The translations under genes and the position numbers were made by a program. From Demequina sp. TMPB413 (GTDB taxonomy: Bacteria > Actinomycetota > Actinomycetes > Actinomycetales > Demequinaceae), in contig NZ_CP096184.1 in NCBI RefSeq assembly GCF_020447105.2, positions 2,542,001-2,606,000 on the forward strand: a stretch of DNA of 64,000 nucleotides. Direction: 5' to 3'. Positions 41,048-49,264 of the stretch are shown here, in pieces. The stretch's first letter is position 1. Each line of letters starts with the position of its first letter. The notes under the pieces were generated by a model that made no database searches, was not told the origin of the DNA, and saw nothing but the letters and a program-made list of their open reading frames with translations.

Positions 41048-42334
41048 ATGACCGGCTGGCGCATCCGAGACATCCACGCCGATGACCTCGACGGCGTGCT
41101 GCGCCTATGGGAGCAGCAGCGGGCGAGCGGGATCGAGCCGGTCTATGCGCTCGCAGAGGTGCTTTCGTCGTGCGCGGAAGACATCGCGGTGGTGGCGGTC
41201 GCCGGTGACCTGATCGTGGGCGCGGCCGTGGTGCGCGAGGCGCACAACCAGGCTTGGGTCGTCTTCCACGCCGTGGACGACGAGTGGCGCGACCGTGGCA
41301 TCGGTTCGGCCCTCCTTGGCGAGCTCGAGGCGAGACTGGCTGGCCACAACCCGGCGACCCTGTCGGCGCTCGTTCCTGTCGAGGTGACGAGGCTCGATGC
41401 GTTCCGCAATGCGGGGTTCGTGGAGAAGAAGGCTTTGAGGTACTTCGAGCGCACCGTGCCCGTGCAGCGCGCCGAGTACACCCAGTTGGAGGCGCTCGGC
41501 GGCAGGATTCTGCCGCGCGGTTTGTGGGACGCGGTCGGAGGCATGCGCCGCGAGAAGGAGATGTTGGAGAAGCGACTTGTGATGCCGCTTGCCCGACCAG
41601 CGATGGCGGAGCAGTACGGCGTGGCTCCGCCGCGCGCCGTCGTCCTCTTTGGGCCGCCGGGCACGGGCAAGACCACGTTTGCCAAGGCGATCGCTTCGCG
41701 GCTTGAGTGGGCGTTCGTGGAGGTGTTTCCCTCGCGGCTGGCGGCCGACCCCGCGGGCTTGGCGGGCGCGCTGCGGGAGACCTTCCAGCGCATCGCCGAA
41801 CTGGAGCACGCCGTGGTGCTGATCGACGAGGTCGAAGAGATCGCTTCGCATCGCCGCGGGGATCCGCCGTCCCCTTTGCAGGGTGTCACCAACGAACTTC
41901 TGAAGATCATCCCGGCGTTCAGGGACCGCCCTGATCGGCTGCTGGTGTGCGCGACCAATTTTGTGCGCTCCCTCGACAGCGCGTTCCTGCGTCACGGTCG
42001 CTTCGACTACGTGATTCCCATCGGGCTGCCTGATACGGAGGCGCGGGCGGCCATTTGGGAACGGTTCGTGCCGGAGGCGTCCGTGGGAACGGTGAACGTG
42101 CCGGCGTTGGTTGAGGCGTCGGATGGTTTCACGCCAGCCGACATCGAGTTCGCCGCGCGCAGGGCGTCGCAAGCGGCGTTGGAGGAGGCAGTGGAGGGAG
42201 ACGCAGAGCAGGCGCGGCCCGGCGGCCCGACCACGCAGCACTATCTGGAGGCGATCGGCACCACCAGGGCCACCGTGTCTGCCGAGGTCGTGCACGAGTT
42301 TCTCGAAGACATCGACGCGATCGCGCGCCTCTAG
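41048..42334 (+). CDS. GNAT acetyltransferase-AAA+ ATPase fusion
   Basis: A 428-residue protein. An N-terminal GNAT domain (1-140) has the acetyl-CoA loop RDRGIGSALL (81-90). A C-terminal AAA+ domain (about 150-400) has Walker A GPPGTGKTT (202-210), Walker B VVLIDEVEE (256-264), sensor-1 LVCATNF (about 300) and RHGRFDYVIP. The AAA+ unit resembles the FtsH/CDC48 group. Such bifunctional proteins are known in actinomycetes, but their substrate is unknown. The GNAT part may modify, and the ATPase remodel, a common partner. The ATG at 41048 follows GAGGCCACAG. Confidence 0.88.
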   Translation: MTGWRIRDIHADDLDGVLRLWEQQRASGIEPVYALAEVLSSCAEDIAVVAVAGDLIVGAAVVREAHNQAWVVFHAVDDEWRDRGIGSALLGELEARLAGHNPATLSALVPVEVTRLDAFRNAGFVEKKALRYFERTVPVQRAEYTQLEALGGRILPRGLWDAVGGMRREKEMLEKRLVMPLARPAMAEQYGVAPPRAVVLFGPPGTGKTTFAKAIASRLEWAFVEVFPSRLAADPAGLAGALRETFQRIAELEHAVVLIDEVEEIASHRRGDPPSPLQGVTNELLKIIPAFRDRPDRLLVCATNFVRSLDSAFLRHGRFDYVIPIGLPDTEARAAIWERFVPEASVGTVNVPALVEASDGFTPADIEFAARRASQAALEEAVEGDAEQARPGGPTTQHYLEAIGTTRATVSAEVVHEFLEDIDAIARL

Positions 42335-42338
42335 CGTT

Positions 42339-43403
42339 CTACGCCTGTGCGAGGGCAGGCCACGCATAGCCTCCGGCCCTGCGGTCGAGCACCGAAGCGT
42401 CGACCACCTCACGCCAGTCGTCTGAGCCGGCGTAGCCCAACAGGTCGCGGGCCTTCGTGTCCGCCATGTGCCAGTTCTCGCCCACAAACACGAGCGAGCG
42501 GGTGAGGAACGGCGCCCGGCCAGGCAGTACAGGATGCAGCGCCTCCATCATGGTGGCGAAGCCATAGGCGGCACGCGTGGGTACGGAGTAGGCAGGTAGC
42601 GGGACGCCGGCGGACGACGCGATGCGCGTGAAGACCTCTCGCGCAGTGGGTTGCTCGGCACCCACGATGTTGATGGATTCGAAAGAGCTGAGCCGAGCGG
42701 TGTCGACGGTCGCTGCCAGGGCGAAGGCGCGGCCCATGTCGGCTCCTGATACGAGGGGCAGGTGCGCACGCCCGTGATCGACCCACGGCACCTGGCGGGT
42801 CTTCAACCGTGGAATCAGAGCGGCGACCAGGCCAAGCGCGTTTCCCTGACCGATGAAGTGGCCGAGCCGCAGGGAAACCATGTTGGTGTTGCCGTGGAGC
42901 GCAACGTCCCGCATGTGAGACTCGACGCGGGTCATCGCCACGTGGTGAGGCCAGAAAGCGCGACCATGCGCGGGCGAGTCGTCAGGGACAAGGCTGGCGC
43001 CGGTTGCCGGGGTTCCGAGCGCCACAGTGCTGGCGGCGATGAAGCGGCCAGCGCCGGCCGCGACCGACTGGTCGATGAGGTCGAGGTGCGGCACCTCGAA
43101 GCGCTCACGTTCCTCTCGAGGGTGACCCCAGAAGCTTGACCAGGTTCCGGCGTGAATGACCACGTCCGCGCCGCGCACCACGGTGCGGCGGTAGTCGGGG
43201 TCCGTGAGATCGCCGACGCGGGTGTCGCCTTCGAACCAGGAGGGCAGTCGCGAGGTGTCGCGCACGGCGGCGACGAGGTGCACCGGCTGGGCGCGCAGGG
43301 CGTCGAGGATGTGTCCGCCGAGAAAGCCTGTGGCTCCGGTGACGACGATGGTGGGAGTACTTGAGGACATGACGGCTCCGTCGGTGGGAGGGGTGATCGA
43401 CAT
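42339..43403 (-). CDS. NAD-dependent epimerase/dehydratase
   Basis: A 354-residue extended SDR. The cofactor motif is VVTGATGFLGGHIL (about 20-33) and the acidic loop GDLTDPDYRR. The usual YxxxK is not clear: VAMTRVESHMRD replaces it, so it may be a 3-beta-HSD-like or atypical member. The ATG at 43403 has the operator (43411-43430) 7 bases upstream and TATACT as a -10 four bases before the start. It is convergent with the GNAT-AAA+ gene and divided from the TetR gene by the 27-bp repeat. Confidence 0.82.
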   Translation of the reverse strand: MSITPPTDGAVMSSSTPTIVVTGATGFLGGHILDALRAQPVHLVAAVRDTSRLPSWFEGDTRVGDLTDPDYRRTVVRGADVVIHAGTWSSFWGHPREERERFEVPHLDLIDQSVAAGAGRFIAASTVALGTPATGASLVPDDSPAHGRAFWPHHVAMTRVESHMRDVALHGNTNMVSLRLGHFIGQGNALGLVAALIPRLKTRQVPWVDHGRAHLPLVSGADMGRAFALAATVDTARLSSFESINIVGAEQPTAREVFTRIASSAGVPLPAYSVPTRAAYGFATMMEALHPVLPGRAPFLTRSLVFVGENWHMADTKARDLLGYAGSDDWREVVDASVLDRRAGGYAWPALAQA

Positions 43404-43410
43404 GGCTAGT

Positions 43411-43430
43411 ATATATAGTTTACTCACTAT
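43411..43430. promoter_or_regulatory. Operator shared with SDR-like gene (copy 2)
   Basis: Read on the minus strand it is ATAGTGAG-TAA-ACTATATAT. The 20-mer differs from the copy at 40363-40382 only in the central bases. It overlaps the -10 region of the epimerase gene. Confidence 0.75.
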
Positions 43431-43450
43431 GTAAGCAAGTTGCGGAGGTA

Positions 43451-43633
43451 TTGGGGGTGGCCAGGCGGGCGGGTGTACTGGGGTGCCCGGGCGAGTGGGG
43501 TTGTTGGGGGTGCCCGGGCGAGCGGGGGTGTTGGGGGTGCCCGGGCGAGTGGGGTTGTTGGGGGTGCCCGGGCGAGCGGGATTGTTGGGGGTGCCCGGGC
43601 GAGCGGGGGTGTTGGGGGTGCCCGGGCGAGTGG
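43451..43633. repeat. 27-bp tandem repeats between epimerase and tetR
   Basis: Six to seven copies of a 27-bp unit around GGTGCCCGGGCGAG, with two variants alternating (T or C after GCGAG, GGGTTG or GGGGTG at the end). Each unit carries the palindrome GCCCGGGC. The run stops exactly at the tetR stop codon. All copies are open on the minus strand (PGTPNTPAR-like), but no start or expression signal is seen. Confidence 0.8.
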
Positions 43634-44206
43634 CTAGTCGCCGCTGCGGCGGATCCAGCGCTCCAGGTGTGCCGCCTCGCGCTCGAGCGGCTCCGCGCTG
43701 TCGAGCGCGTTGCTCAACGCCGCGGCGCCTTGGATGACGGCCACGAGGTGCATGGCACGCGCCCGTGCCGCAGCGTCGGCGAAGCCCAGCTCCCTGAACT
43801 CGCCAGCCGCCCAATCGATGAGCGCGGCAAATACCTTCCCCGCCTCTGCGCCCAAGGAGGGCGAGTGCTTGCCTAGCTCGGCGCAGACGGACCCAAGGGG
43901 GCAACCGAAGGCCCTCACGGCGTCGGCGTCGTCCAGGTACGAGCCCAGAAAGGCCGCCAGCCTGTCCTCTGGCGTTGCCAGATCGCGCCAGTTCTGCATG
44001 GCCCCGAGGTAGCGCTCGGAGAGCCGGTCGACAACGGCCTGACCCACGTCGTCCTTGGTTTTGAAGTAGTAGTAGACGGAACCGGAGGCGACGCCAGCGT
44101 GTTCCGCGATGTCTGCGATCGAGGCGCGCTCAAAGCCTCGCCGGTACGCAAGGTCGAGAGCGGCGTCGGCAAGGCGTTCGCGCTTGTCGGTGGCGGGGCG
44201 CGGCAT
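43634..44206 (-). CDS. TetR-family transcriptional regulator
   Basis: A 190-residue TetR protein. The helix-turn-helix is ALDLAYRRGFERASIADIAE then HAGVASGSVYYYFKTKDDV. The C-terminal half includes FGCPLGSVCAELGKHSPSLG, typical of the AcuR/TetR_C subgroup that often carries a Cys in this loop. It is the nearest regulator to the two genes that share the 20-bp operator, and is my candidate for binding it. AGGAGG precedes the ATG. Confidence 0.88.
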   Translation of the reverse strand: MPRPATDKRERLADAALDLAYRRGFERASIADIAEHAGVASGSVYYYFKTKDDVGQAVVDRLSERYLGAMQNWRDLATPEDRLAAFLGSYLDDADAVRAFGCPLGSVCAELGKHSPSLGAEAGKVFAALIDWAAGEFRELGFADAAARARAMHLVAVIQGAAALSNALDSAEPLEREAAHLERWIRRSGD

Positions 44207-44360
44207 GGGTCCTCCTGCAAAGAGAGCGAGTCAACTCAGTATCCACCCTGCGCGAACAAGCGCCCACAGCAAGCCTTTGCAGGGGCACGCAGGAACGATG
44301 CGTGCGACACTGCTAAGAGGGTGTGTTGAAGACATGCACTCCCACAGGAGGTCCAGACAC

Positions 44361-44945
44361 ATGGTGAACGTCTTGCTCACGCATTCGGCGCTCGGACTCG
44401 AAGTCAACGTCGAGTTGTGGGCCGAGTGGCTTCGGGTCGAGGGTCACGAGGTGATCACCCCTGACCTCTACGGGGGCGATACGTACGACACCCTCGAGGC
44501 CGGAGTGCGCCGTGCCGAATCGCTTGACATCACCAAGTCTGGTGAAGCACTCCAAGCGATGGCGAGTGAGCTGGAGCACCCCGTGGTGCTGATGGGCTTC
44601 TGCCTTGGCGCAGCACTGAGCGAGATGGCGGCACTGACGGAGAAGGGGATCTCGGGACTCATCATGGTGGGCTCGGCGTCTTCGCCGGTGTGGTTCGGCA
44701 ACCCGTCGTGGCCGGAGGGTCTGCGCGCGCAGTTGCACTACTCGGCAGAAGACCCGTGGATCGAGCGGTCCGAGGTGGCGGCCCTGGCGGAGCGCGCGCC
44801 TGCGGACGCCCTTGACGTCTACGAGTACCCGGGTAGCGCCCACCTGTTCGCATTCCCCAACTACGTCGAGTACGAGCCTTTGGCCGCCGATCGCTTGCGG
44901 ACCGCAGTGCGAGCGTTCCTGAACGAGATCGACGAGGCGGCATAA
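44361..44945 (+). CDS. Dienelactone hydrolase-family protein
   Basis: A 194-residue alpha/beta-hydrolase. The nucleophile elbow is GFCLGA (Cys81), and the acid and base are Asp131 (SAEDPW) and His161 (GSAHLF), which completes the Cys-Asp-His triad of dienelactone hydrolase. The substrate is unknown. CAGGAGG lies nine bases before the ATG. It is convergent with the beta-helix lipoprotein gene across a strong terminator hairpin. Confidence 0.85.
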   Translation: MVNVLLTHSALGLEVNVELWAEWLRVEGHEVITPDLYGGDTYDTLEAGVRRAESLDITKSGEALQAMASELEHPVVLMGFCLGAALSEMAALTEKGISGLIMVGSASSPVWFGNPSWPEGLRAQLHYSAEDPWIERSEVAALAERAPADALDVYEYPGSAHLFAFPNYVEYEPLAADRLRTAVRAFLNEIDEAA

Positions 44946-44992
44946 AGGCCGACGCACGGGGCCGCTTGGTACGGCACCCGCGCGTCGTCTTT
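44944..44992. terminator. Bidirectional terminator
   Basis: GACGCACGGG (44951-44960) pairs with CCCGCGCGTC (44977-44986) with one mismatch; AAAG on the left and CTTT on the right give A/T flanks for both directions. It sits between two convergent genes. Confidence 0.7.
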
Positions 44993-44998
44993 CACTCA

Positions 44999-46810
44999 TC
45001 AGGAGGCGGCGAGGGTTCCTAACTCCGCGGCGCCGGAACTCGTACCACCGAACGTCGCCGTGCCCACGCTGGTGCCGCCCGAAACTGTGCCGCCCGTCGT
45101 CACCGTATAGGTTTCGCCGGAGGTGATGCCTGCTGCCGACACGACGAGCGAAGACATGGACTTCTCTGCCACGTACGAGACGACGGCGTTGCCCTTCGCG
45201 TCGATGACCGTCACTCGAGTCTGCTCCGAAACCTGGTCACCGAGGCCGATGGTCAAGAGGCCCTGACCCGCCGTGGTGGGGGCGGCGGTCTGATCGGTAA
45301 GACCGGTCGCCACCAGGCTGCCGCCTTCAATTGCGAACGTGCCATCGACATCCACTGACGAGTCACCGCCGCCCGCCGCCGCACTGGTCGTGACGACGAT
45401 TCCGCCGGTCATCGTGACGTCTGCGTTCGCGTCAAGACCGTCCGCTCCCGCCGAGATGAGCAACGTTCCGCCGCTGATTAGCAGGGAGCGGCCATCGGTC
45501 GAACCCGCGCCTGGGAAGCCGGTCCCCTGCGCGCCACCACCGCCGGGAACCCTGCCCCCAGTTTCTGCGCCACCTGTCCCGTCGAGCGCTGGATCACCAC
45601 TATCCGTGGAGCCGGGCACCACGTCAGCGGGCCTGTCGGGTCGGGTAGGCATTTCGCCAGGGACGAATCCATTCGCATTGCCGCCTGCGCCCATGCCGCC
45701 CATCGGGCCGCCGCCCGACTCCACCCCGGGTCCGCCCGAGACGTTGATGCCGTCGTCGGAGGCGACCACTGAGATCGTCCCTCCTGCGAGGACCATGACG
45801 GCCGCCTCCAGCCCCTCATAGGACTCGCTGACCGTCACCGTGCCAGAAGCCACGCCCATGAAGCCTTCCGTGTGAACGCCGTCGTCGCCTGCCGCGACGG
45901 TGACTTCCGCATCGGCGATACTCACCTGCCTGTAGCCCTCGATCCCGTCGGCGCCGGCGGTGACGTCGATGCTCCCCCCCGACATCCACACCACGCCGAC
46001 GGTCGCCGATGCGTCCACGCCGCCGTCCTCGTCGTCGGACTTGAGGCCGTCGCCGCCAGCGTTGACAGTGACCGTTCCGGACAGGACCACCAGGTGATCC
46101 TTGCCTCGGATGCCGTCGTCGGCGGCCGTGACTGTGACATCGCCGCCGTCGAGCACAAGCGAGTCCTTCGAGGTGATCCCGTCCTCCGCGACGGCGTTGA
46201 CAATCAGCTCGCCAGGGCCACCGATCCAGAGGTCGGCGGTCGAATACAAGGTGGCATTCGGAGCGTCCACCGCCGCTTCGTCCACGGCAGCGCCCTCGGC
46301 GTCCGCCAGCGTGTTGGTCGAGCCGGAGGCGAGGTAGATCTGGACGTCGTCGGCGTTCGTGACGAGCAGGGCTCCCACGTCGGGCGACGTCACGTCGACC
46401 CCGTCGAGAATGAGCGTCACGTCGTCCTCTTGGGCGTCGACCACAATGCGGCCAGCGCTCAGGGTTCCTGTGAGGCGATACACACCGCCCTCTGTCACGG
46501 TCACGGTGTCTCCGTCGACGCTCACTCCTGCAGCGCCAGACGTGCCACCGTCCGCCAGGGTGACGGTGACGGAACCGCTCGTCTCGACGTCGAAGTCGGC
46601 GATTCCTAGGTCTTCGTAGGCCAGCTCTGTGAGGTCGGAGATGGCGACATACGACGTGGTGGTGCCCTCGGTCGCCTCGTTGGCGTCGGAGGCGGACGTC
46701 GTCTCGGCCGACGTGCTTGCCACGGCGTCGTCGATGGATGCGGCGCAGCCGCTCAAGGCCAAGGCGGCGGCGAGGCCCAGGGCTGCAAACCAGCGAGTGG
46801 GGTGGGTCAT
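44999..46810 (-). CDS. Secreted Cthe_2159-like carbohydrate-binding lipoprotein
   Basis: A 603-residue lipoprotein with signal peptide and lipobox ALSGC (Cys22). The body is built of short repeats of the form DGVDVTSPDVGALL, DGIRGKDHLVVLSGTVTVNA and DGIEGYRQVSIADAEVTVAA, which give a right-handed beta-helix. The family (Cthe_2159/PF14262 type) binds cellulose or acidic sugars. A Gly/Pro-rich linker (about 360-440) interrupts the helix. The ATG at 46810 has AAAGGA upstream; the long upstream frame has no lipobox or signal. It is the last gene of the DUF4956-VTC operon. Confidence 0.82.
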   Translation of the reverse strand: MTHPTRWFAALGLAAALALSGCAASIDDAVASTSAETTSASDANEATEGTTTSYVAISDLTELAYEDLGIADFDVETSGSVTVTLADGGTSGAAGVSVDGDTVTVTEGGVYRLTGTLSAGRIVVDAQEDDVTLILDGVDVTSPDVGALLVTNADDVQIYLASGSTNTLADAEGAAVDEAAVDAPNATLYSTADLWIGGPGELIVNAVAEDGITSKDSLVLDGGDVTVTAADDGIRGKDHLVVLSGTVTVNAGGDGLKSDDEDGGVDASATVGVVWMSGGSIDVTAGADGIEGYRQVSIADAEVTVAAGDDGVHTEGFMGVASGTVTVSESYEGLEAAVMVLAGGTISVVASDDGINVSGGPGVESGGGPMGGMGAGGNANGFVPGEMPTRPDRPADVVPGSTDSGDPALDGTGGAETGGRVPGGGGAQGTGFPGAGSTDGRSLLISGGTLLISAGADGLDANADVTMTGGIVVTTSAAAGGGDSSVDVDGTFAIEGGSLVATGLTDQTAAPTTAGQGLLTIGLGDQVSEQTRVTVIDAKGNAVVSYVAEKSMSSLVVSAAGITSGETYTVTTGGTVSGGTSVGTATFGGTSSGAAELGTLAAS

Positions 46811-46821
46811 GAGAAGTCCTT

Positions 46822-47559
46822 TCAGGCGGTCGCGAGGTGGCGGCGCAGAGTTCGGTGCCAACGATTGGCGGGAAGTTCGGGATGGAGCGCGGCCAGCGAC
46901 GTCGCGTACTTGCTGAGCCGCGCGGGTCGGATTCCCCTGGCCCACAGGGCGCGGTCGATCGGTCCGGCTGCGCCTGCTGACTTGGTTTCGACGATGAGAG
47001 CGGTGCCGTAGTCGAGCCGGGTGCCGGCATCGTCGGCCGCCTGGACGTCCTGATCGACAGTGATGCGCCCTTGAGCGTGAAGCAAAGTGACGCGGGCGTA
47101 CGTCGTTTCGAGAGCGGCCGTGAGCTGGGCGGCGTGGGGCGCGACCAGTGGGAAGGTTCCGGCGAACGCGACGACGTCGGCGTCGGTGGCGCTGCCGTCG
47201 AGCCACATGCGGTGCTTGACCGTGTGCCCGCGCGCCGACCGCAGCTTCACCTCGACGGCGGCCGCGCCCGTGTCGGAGTACTCGCGGACCCTGACCTTGA
47301 AGCGGCGAGGCCGGCGATGGGCGGCCGCGTGGTAACTGTCGAGCGCAGGCGTGTCGTAGTAGAGGGAGCGGTAGCGCGCCACTCGAAGGCCGTCGATCTC
47401 GAGGGCCCGCAACTCCCTGGCATGGTCGGTGAGCACCGAGGCCCAGGTGTCGCCATCGACCACGTACTTGCGGTCGACCCTTGTTTGGAGGGAGGCCTGC
47501 ACGTCGAGTTCGGCGAGGGTGATGGTGGGCAGGGCGGCCACGATACGGCGCCAGGTCAT
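46822..47559 (-). CDS. VTC-domain (polyphosphate polymerase-type) protein
   Basis: A 245-residue soluble TTM-tunnel protein of the VTC family. The tunnel residues are seen as RKYVV (Arg30, Lys31), YYDT (67-70), FKVRVREY (Lys88, Arg90, Arg92), VEVKLRS (Glu103, Lys105), RITVD, VETKS (Glu191, Lys193) and SKYA (Lys217). VTC4 in yeast makes polyphosphate from ATP; the bacterial proteins are inferred to do so. It overlaps the DUF4956 gene by ATGA and lies 11 bp before the lipoprotein gene. Confidence 0.88.
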   Translation of the reverse strand: MTWRRIVAALPTITLAELDVQASLQTRVDRKYVVDGDTWASVLTDHARELRALEIDGLRVARYRSLYYDTPALDSYHAAAHRRPRRFKVRVREYSDTGAAAVEVKLRSARGHTVKHRMWLDGSATDADVVAFAGTFPLVAPHAAQLTAALETTYARVTLLHAQGRITVDQDVQAADDAGTRLDYGTALIVETKSAGAAGPIDRALWARGIRPARLSKYATSLAALHPELPANRWHRTLRRHLATA

Positions 47560-48260
47560 CGTGACACCTCGGCCGCGTGGGCGGGGATGGGGTAGGCGGC
47601 GTCGGCTTGGGCAGCGTCGGCTTGGGCGGCGAAGCCTGCACCGGCGAGTCCCGCAACGCTCCCACGCCCGCCGTTTGCCGGGATGGCCTCGCCGGGCGAC
47701 TGCGCGTTCGGATCGGACTCGACGGCGTCGTAGCGCACGTCACACACGGTCGTATCTGTCACGAAGTCGACCTTGCGAATCGTGATCCGCTTCACCGGCG
47801 CCCCCAAGACGGCTTGGGCGAGATCGCGAGCCGCGTCCTCGTGGGCCACTGCGCGGTCCAGCACCAGCACGTGCTGACGACTACGCCGGAACAAACCAGG
47901 GTGGTCCCCTGCCGCCAGCACGGCGAGCAGCACCACCATCAGGGTGAAGCTGACGGCCACCGAGATCGACGGGAACCCGCCAAGCAGGCCCAGCGCGATC
48001 GCGGTGAAGTAGTAGGCGATCTCTGCGTGATCCATTTCCGCTGACCGGAGCCGGATGATCGACAGGACAGCGAAGATGCCGAGCCCGAAGCCGAGCGACA
48101 GGTCGGTGGTGGCCATCGCGTAGGTCACGCCGAGCACGCCCACGTTGATCGCCAGGAACGGCGCGATCATGTCGCGGCGCCGGTGGCGAGGAAAGTACAG
48201 CCCGAAGACCATGACGATCATGGCGATCAGGTCGGCTGCGATGAAGACGAAGACGGGCAT
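47556..48260 (-). CDS. DUF4956-family membrane protein
   Basis: A 234-residue protein with about four helices at the N-terminus (FVFIAADLIAMIVMVFGLYF, then FLAINVGVLGVTYAMA, LGFGLGIFAVLSIIRLRS and TAIALGLLGGF) and a soluble C-terminal region (about 130-234). DUF4956 proteins are constantly found beside VTC-domain genes. The last 35 residues are an Ala/Asp/Gln-rich low-complexity tail with two copies of AAQADA. The start codon at 48260 sits just after the base of the structured leader, whose stem holds its ribosome-binding site. Confidence 0.85.
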   Translation of the reverse strand: MPVFVFIAADLIAMIVMVFGLYFPRHRRRDMIAPFLAINVGVLGVTYAMATTDLSLGFGLGIFAVLSIIRLRSAEMDHAEIAYYFTAIALGLLGGFPSISVAVSFTLMVVLLAVLAAGDHPGLFRRSRQHVLVLDRAVAHEDAARDLAQAVLGAPVKRITIRKVDFVTDTTVCDVRYDAVESDPNAQSPGEAIPANGGRGSVAGLAGAGFAAQADAAQADAAYPIPAHAAEVSR

Positions 48261-48325
48261 CGGTTCCTCCGGTGAGTGATGGCGCCCCAGCGGCGCCTGT
48301 TGGGATTGATCCCACCGGAGGAACC
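48259..48325 (-). promoter_or_regulatory. Structured RNA leader occluding the DUF4956 ribosome-binding site
   Basis: In the minus-strand RNA, GGTTCCTCCGGTG (from 48325 down to 48313) pairs perfectly over 13 bp with CACCGGAGGAACC (48274-48262). The latter contains the GGAGG ribosome-binding site four to six bases before the ATG. Inside are two further hairpins, GGGAT/ATCCC (48302-48313) and GGCGCC/GGCGCC (48281-48286 with 48292-48297), so the RNA can form a three-way junction. No known riboswitch class was recognised. Confidence 0.6.
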
Positions 48326-48577
48326 TCAGAATCAGCGCAGATGCTCAGCACAGTTCCGGCAAGGTCGGCTTCGCGGTGTTCGTAGCGCAACCCTTCGCCG
48401 CCCGGGCCGTCCGCGTCGCTGGCGTCCGGTCGCCGCCCGGGCCGTCCGCGTCGTCGGCGTCCGGTCGCCGCCTCGCCCGTCCCCGTCGCTGGCGTCCGGT
48501 CGCCGCCTCGCCCGTCCTTGGCATTCCCGCAGCCCCCTCTGAGCAAATCCGGAGAATCGAGTGCTTGACTGAGCGGC
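48326..48577. repeat. 35-bp tandem repeats upstream of response-regulator gene
   Basis: About 3.6 copies of a 35-bp unit (core GGCGTCCGGTCGCCGCC) at 48394-48517: a partial copy, then units at 48415, 48450 and 48485. No gene is seen. The response-regulator promoter must lie within or just after it. Confidence 0.75.
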
Positions 48578-49264
48578 ATGAACAAGCGACGCATCCTCGT
48601 GATTGACGATGAGGACAACCTGCGGACCATGCTCGTGGCCGCACTCAAGTTCGAGGGCTATCAGGTGGCCCAGGCCCCCGAGGGCCGCACCGGCCTACGC
48701 GCGGCCAAGGAGTTGCGACCCGACCTGATCGTGCTTGACGTGATGATGCCGGAACTCGACGGCTTTGGGATGCTGAAGCGGCTACGTGAGTCGGGCGATC
48801 GCACACCGGTGATCTTCCTGACCGCCAAGGACACTACGGCCGACGCGGTGGCCGGCTTGGGCTTGGGCGCCGACGACTACCTGGCCAAGCCCTTTGCCCT
48901 GGAGGAGTTGGTAGCGCGCGTGGAATCCGTGATGCGACGTGTCGACGCCTCGGCCACGGCGTCGTCCGTCATGACTCTTGCCGACCTCACCCTGGATGAC
49001 GTGGCGCACGAGGTGACCCGAAACGGCCGTGAGATCCACTTGTCGCCTACCGAATACAAACTGTTGGCGTTCCTCATGGCGAATACGGGACGGGTGATGT
49101 CACGCGGCCAGTTGCTCACGAACGTGTGGGGATACTCGCCGGAAGACGATCCCTCCGTCGTGGAAACGTACATCGGGTACGTGCGCAAGAAGGTTGACTG
49201 CTCCGAGCCAAAGCTCATCCACACGGTGCGCGGCGTGGGTTACACGATGAAGGTGGCCCAGTGA
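48578..49264 (+). CDS. OmpR-family response regulator
   Basis: A 228-residue two-domain regulator. The receiver has the acidic pocket D10/D11, the phosphoacceptor Asp54 (IVLDVMMPE), Thr in FLTAKD, and Lys in LAKPF. The winged-helix effector spans about 135-225 (LSPTEYKLLAFLMANTGRVM and VVETYIGYVRKKV). The sensor kinase gene overlaps by ATGA, so the pair forms a two-component system. It is divergent from the DUF4956-VTC operon, its most likely target by position only. Confidence 0.92.
   Translation: MNKRRILVIDDEDNLRTMLVAALKFEGYQVAQAPEGRTGLRAAKELRPDLIVLDVMMPELDGFGMLKRLRESGDRTPVIFLTAKDTTADAVAGLGLGADDYLAKPFALEELVARVESVMRRVDASATASSVMTLADLTLDDVAHEVTRNGREIHLSPTEYKLLAFLMANTGRVMSRGQLLTNVWGYSPEDDPSVVETYIGYVRKKVDCSEPKLIHTVRGVGYTMKVAQ

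Noticed and set aside
43451..43633. CRISPR array at the regularly spaced repeats
   Set aside because: Units are contiguous with no unique spacers, and no cas genes are present. The same applies to 48394-48517, 53494-53690 and 56638-56800.
43404..43904. N-terminal extension of the epimerase through the 27-bp repeats (open frame on the minus strand)
   Set aside because: The extension overlaps the tetR gene antisense and the operator/-10 region. The strong leaderless start at 43403 explains the gene better.
46811..47743. Long upstream frame in continuity with the beta-helix lipoprotein gene
   Set aside because: It overlaps the VTC gene in another frame, is Arg/Pro-rich, and would remove the signal peptide and lipobox from the N-terminus.
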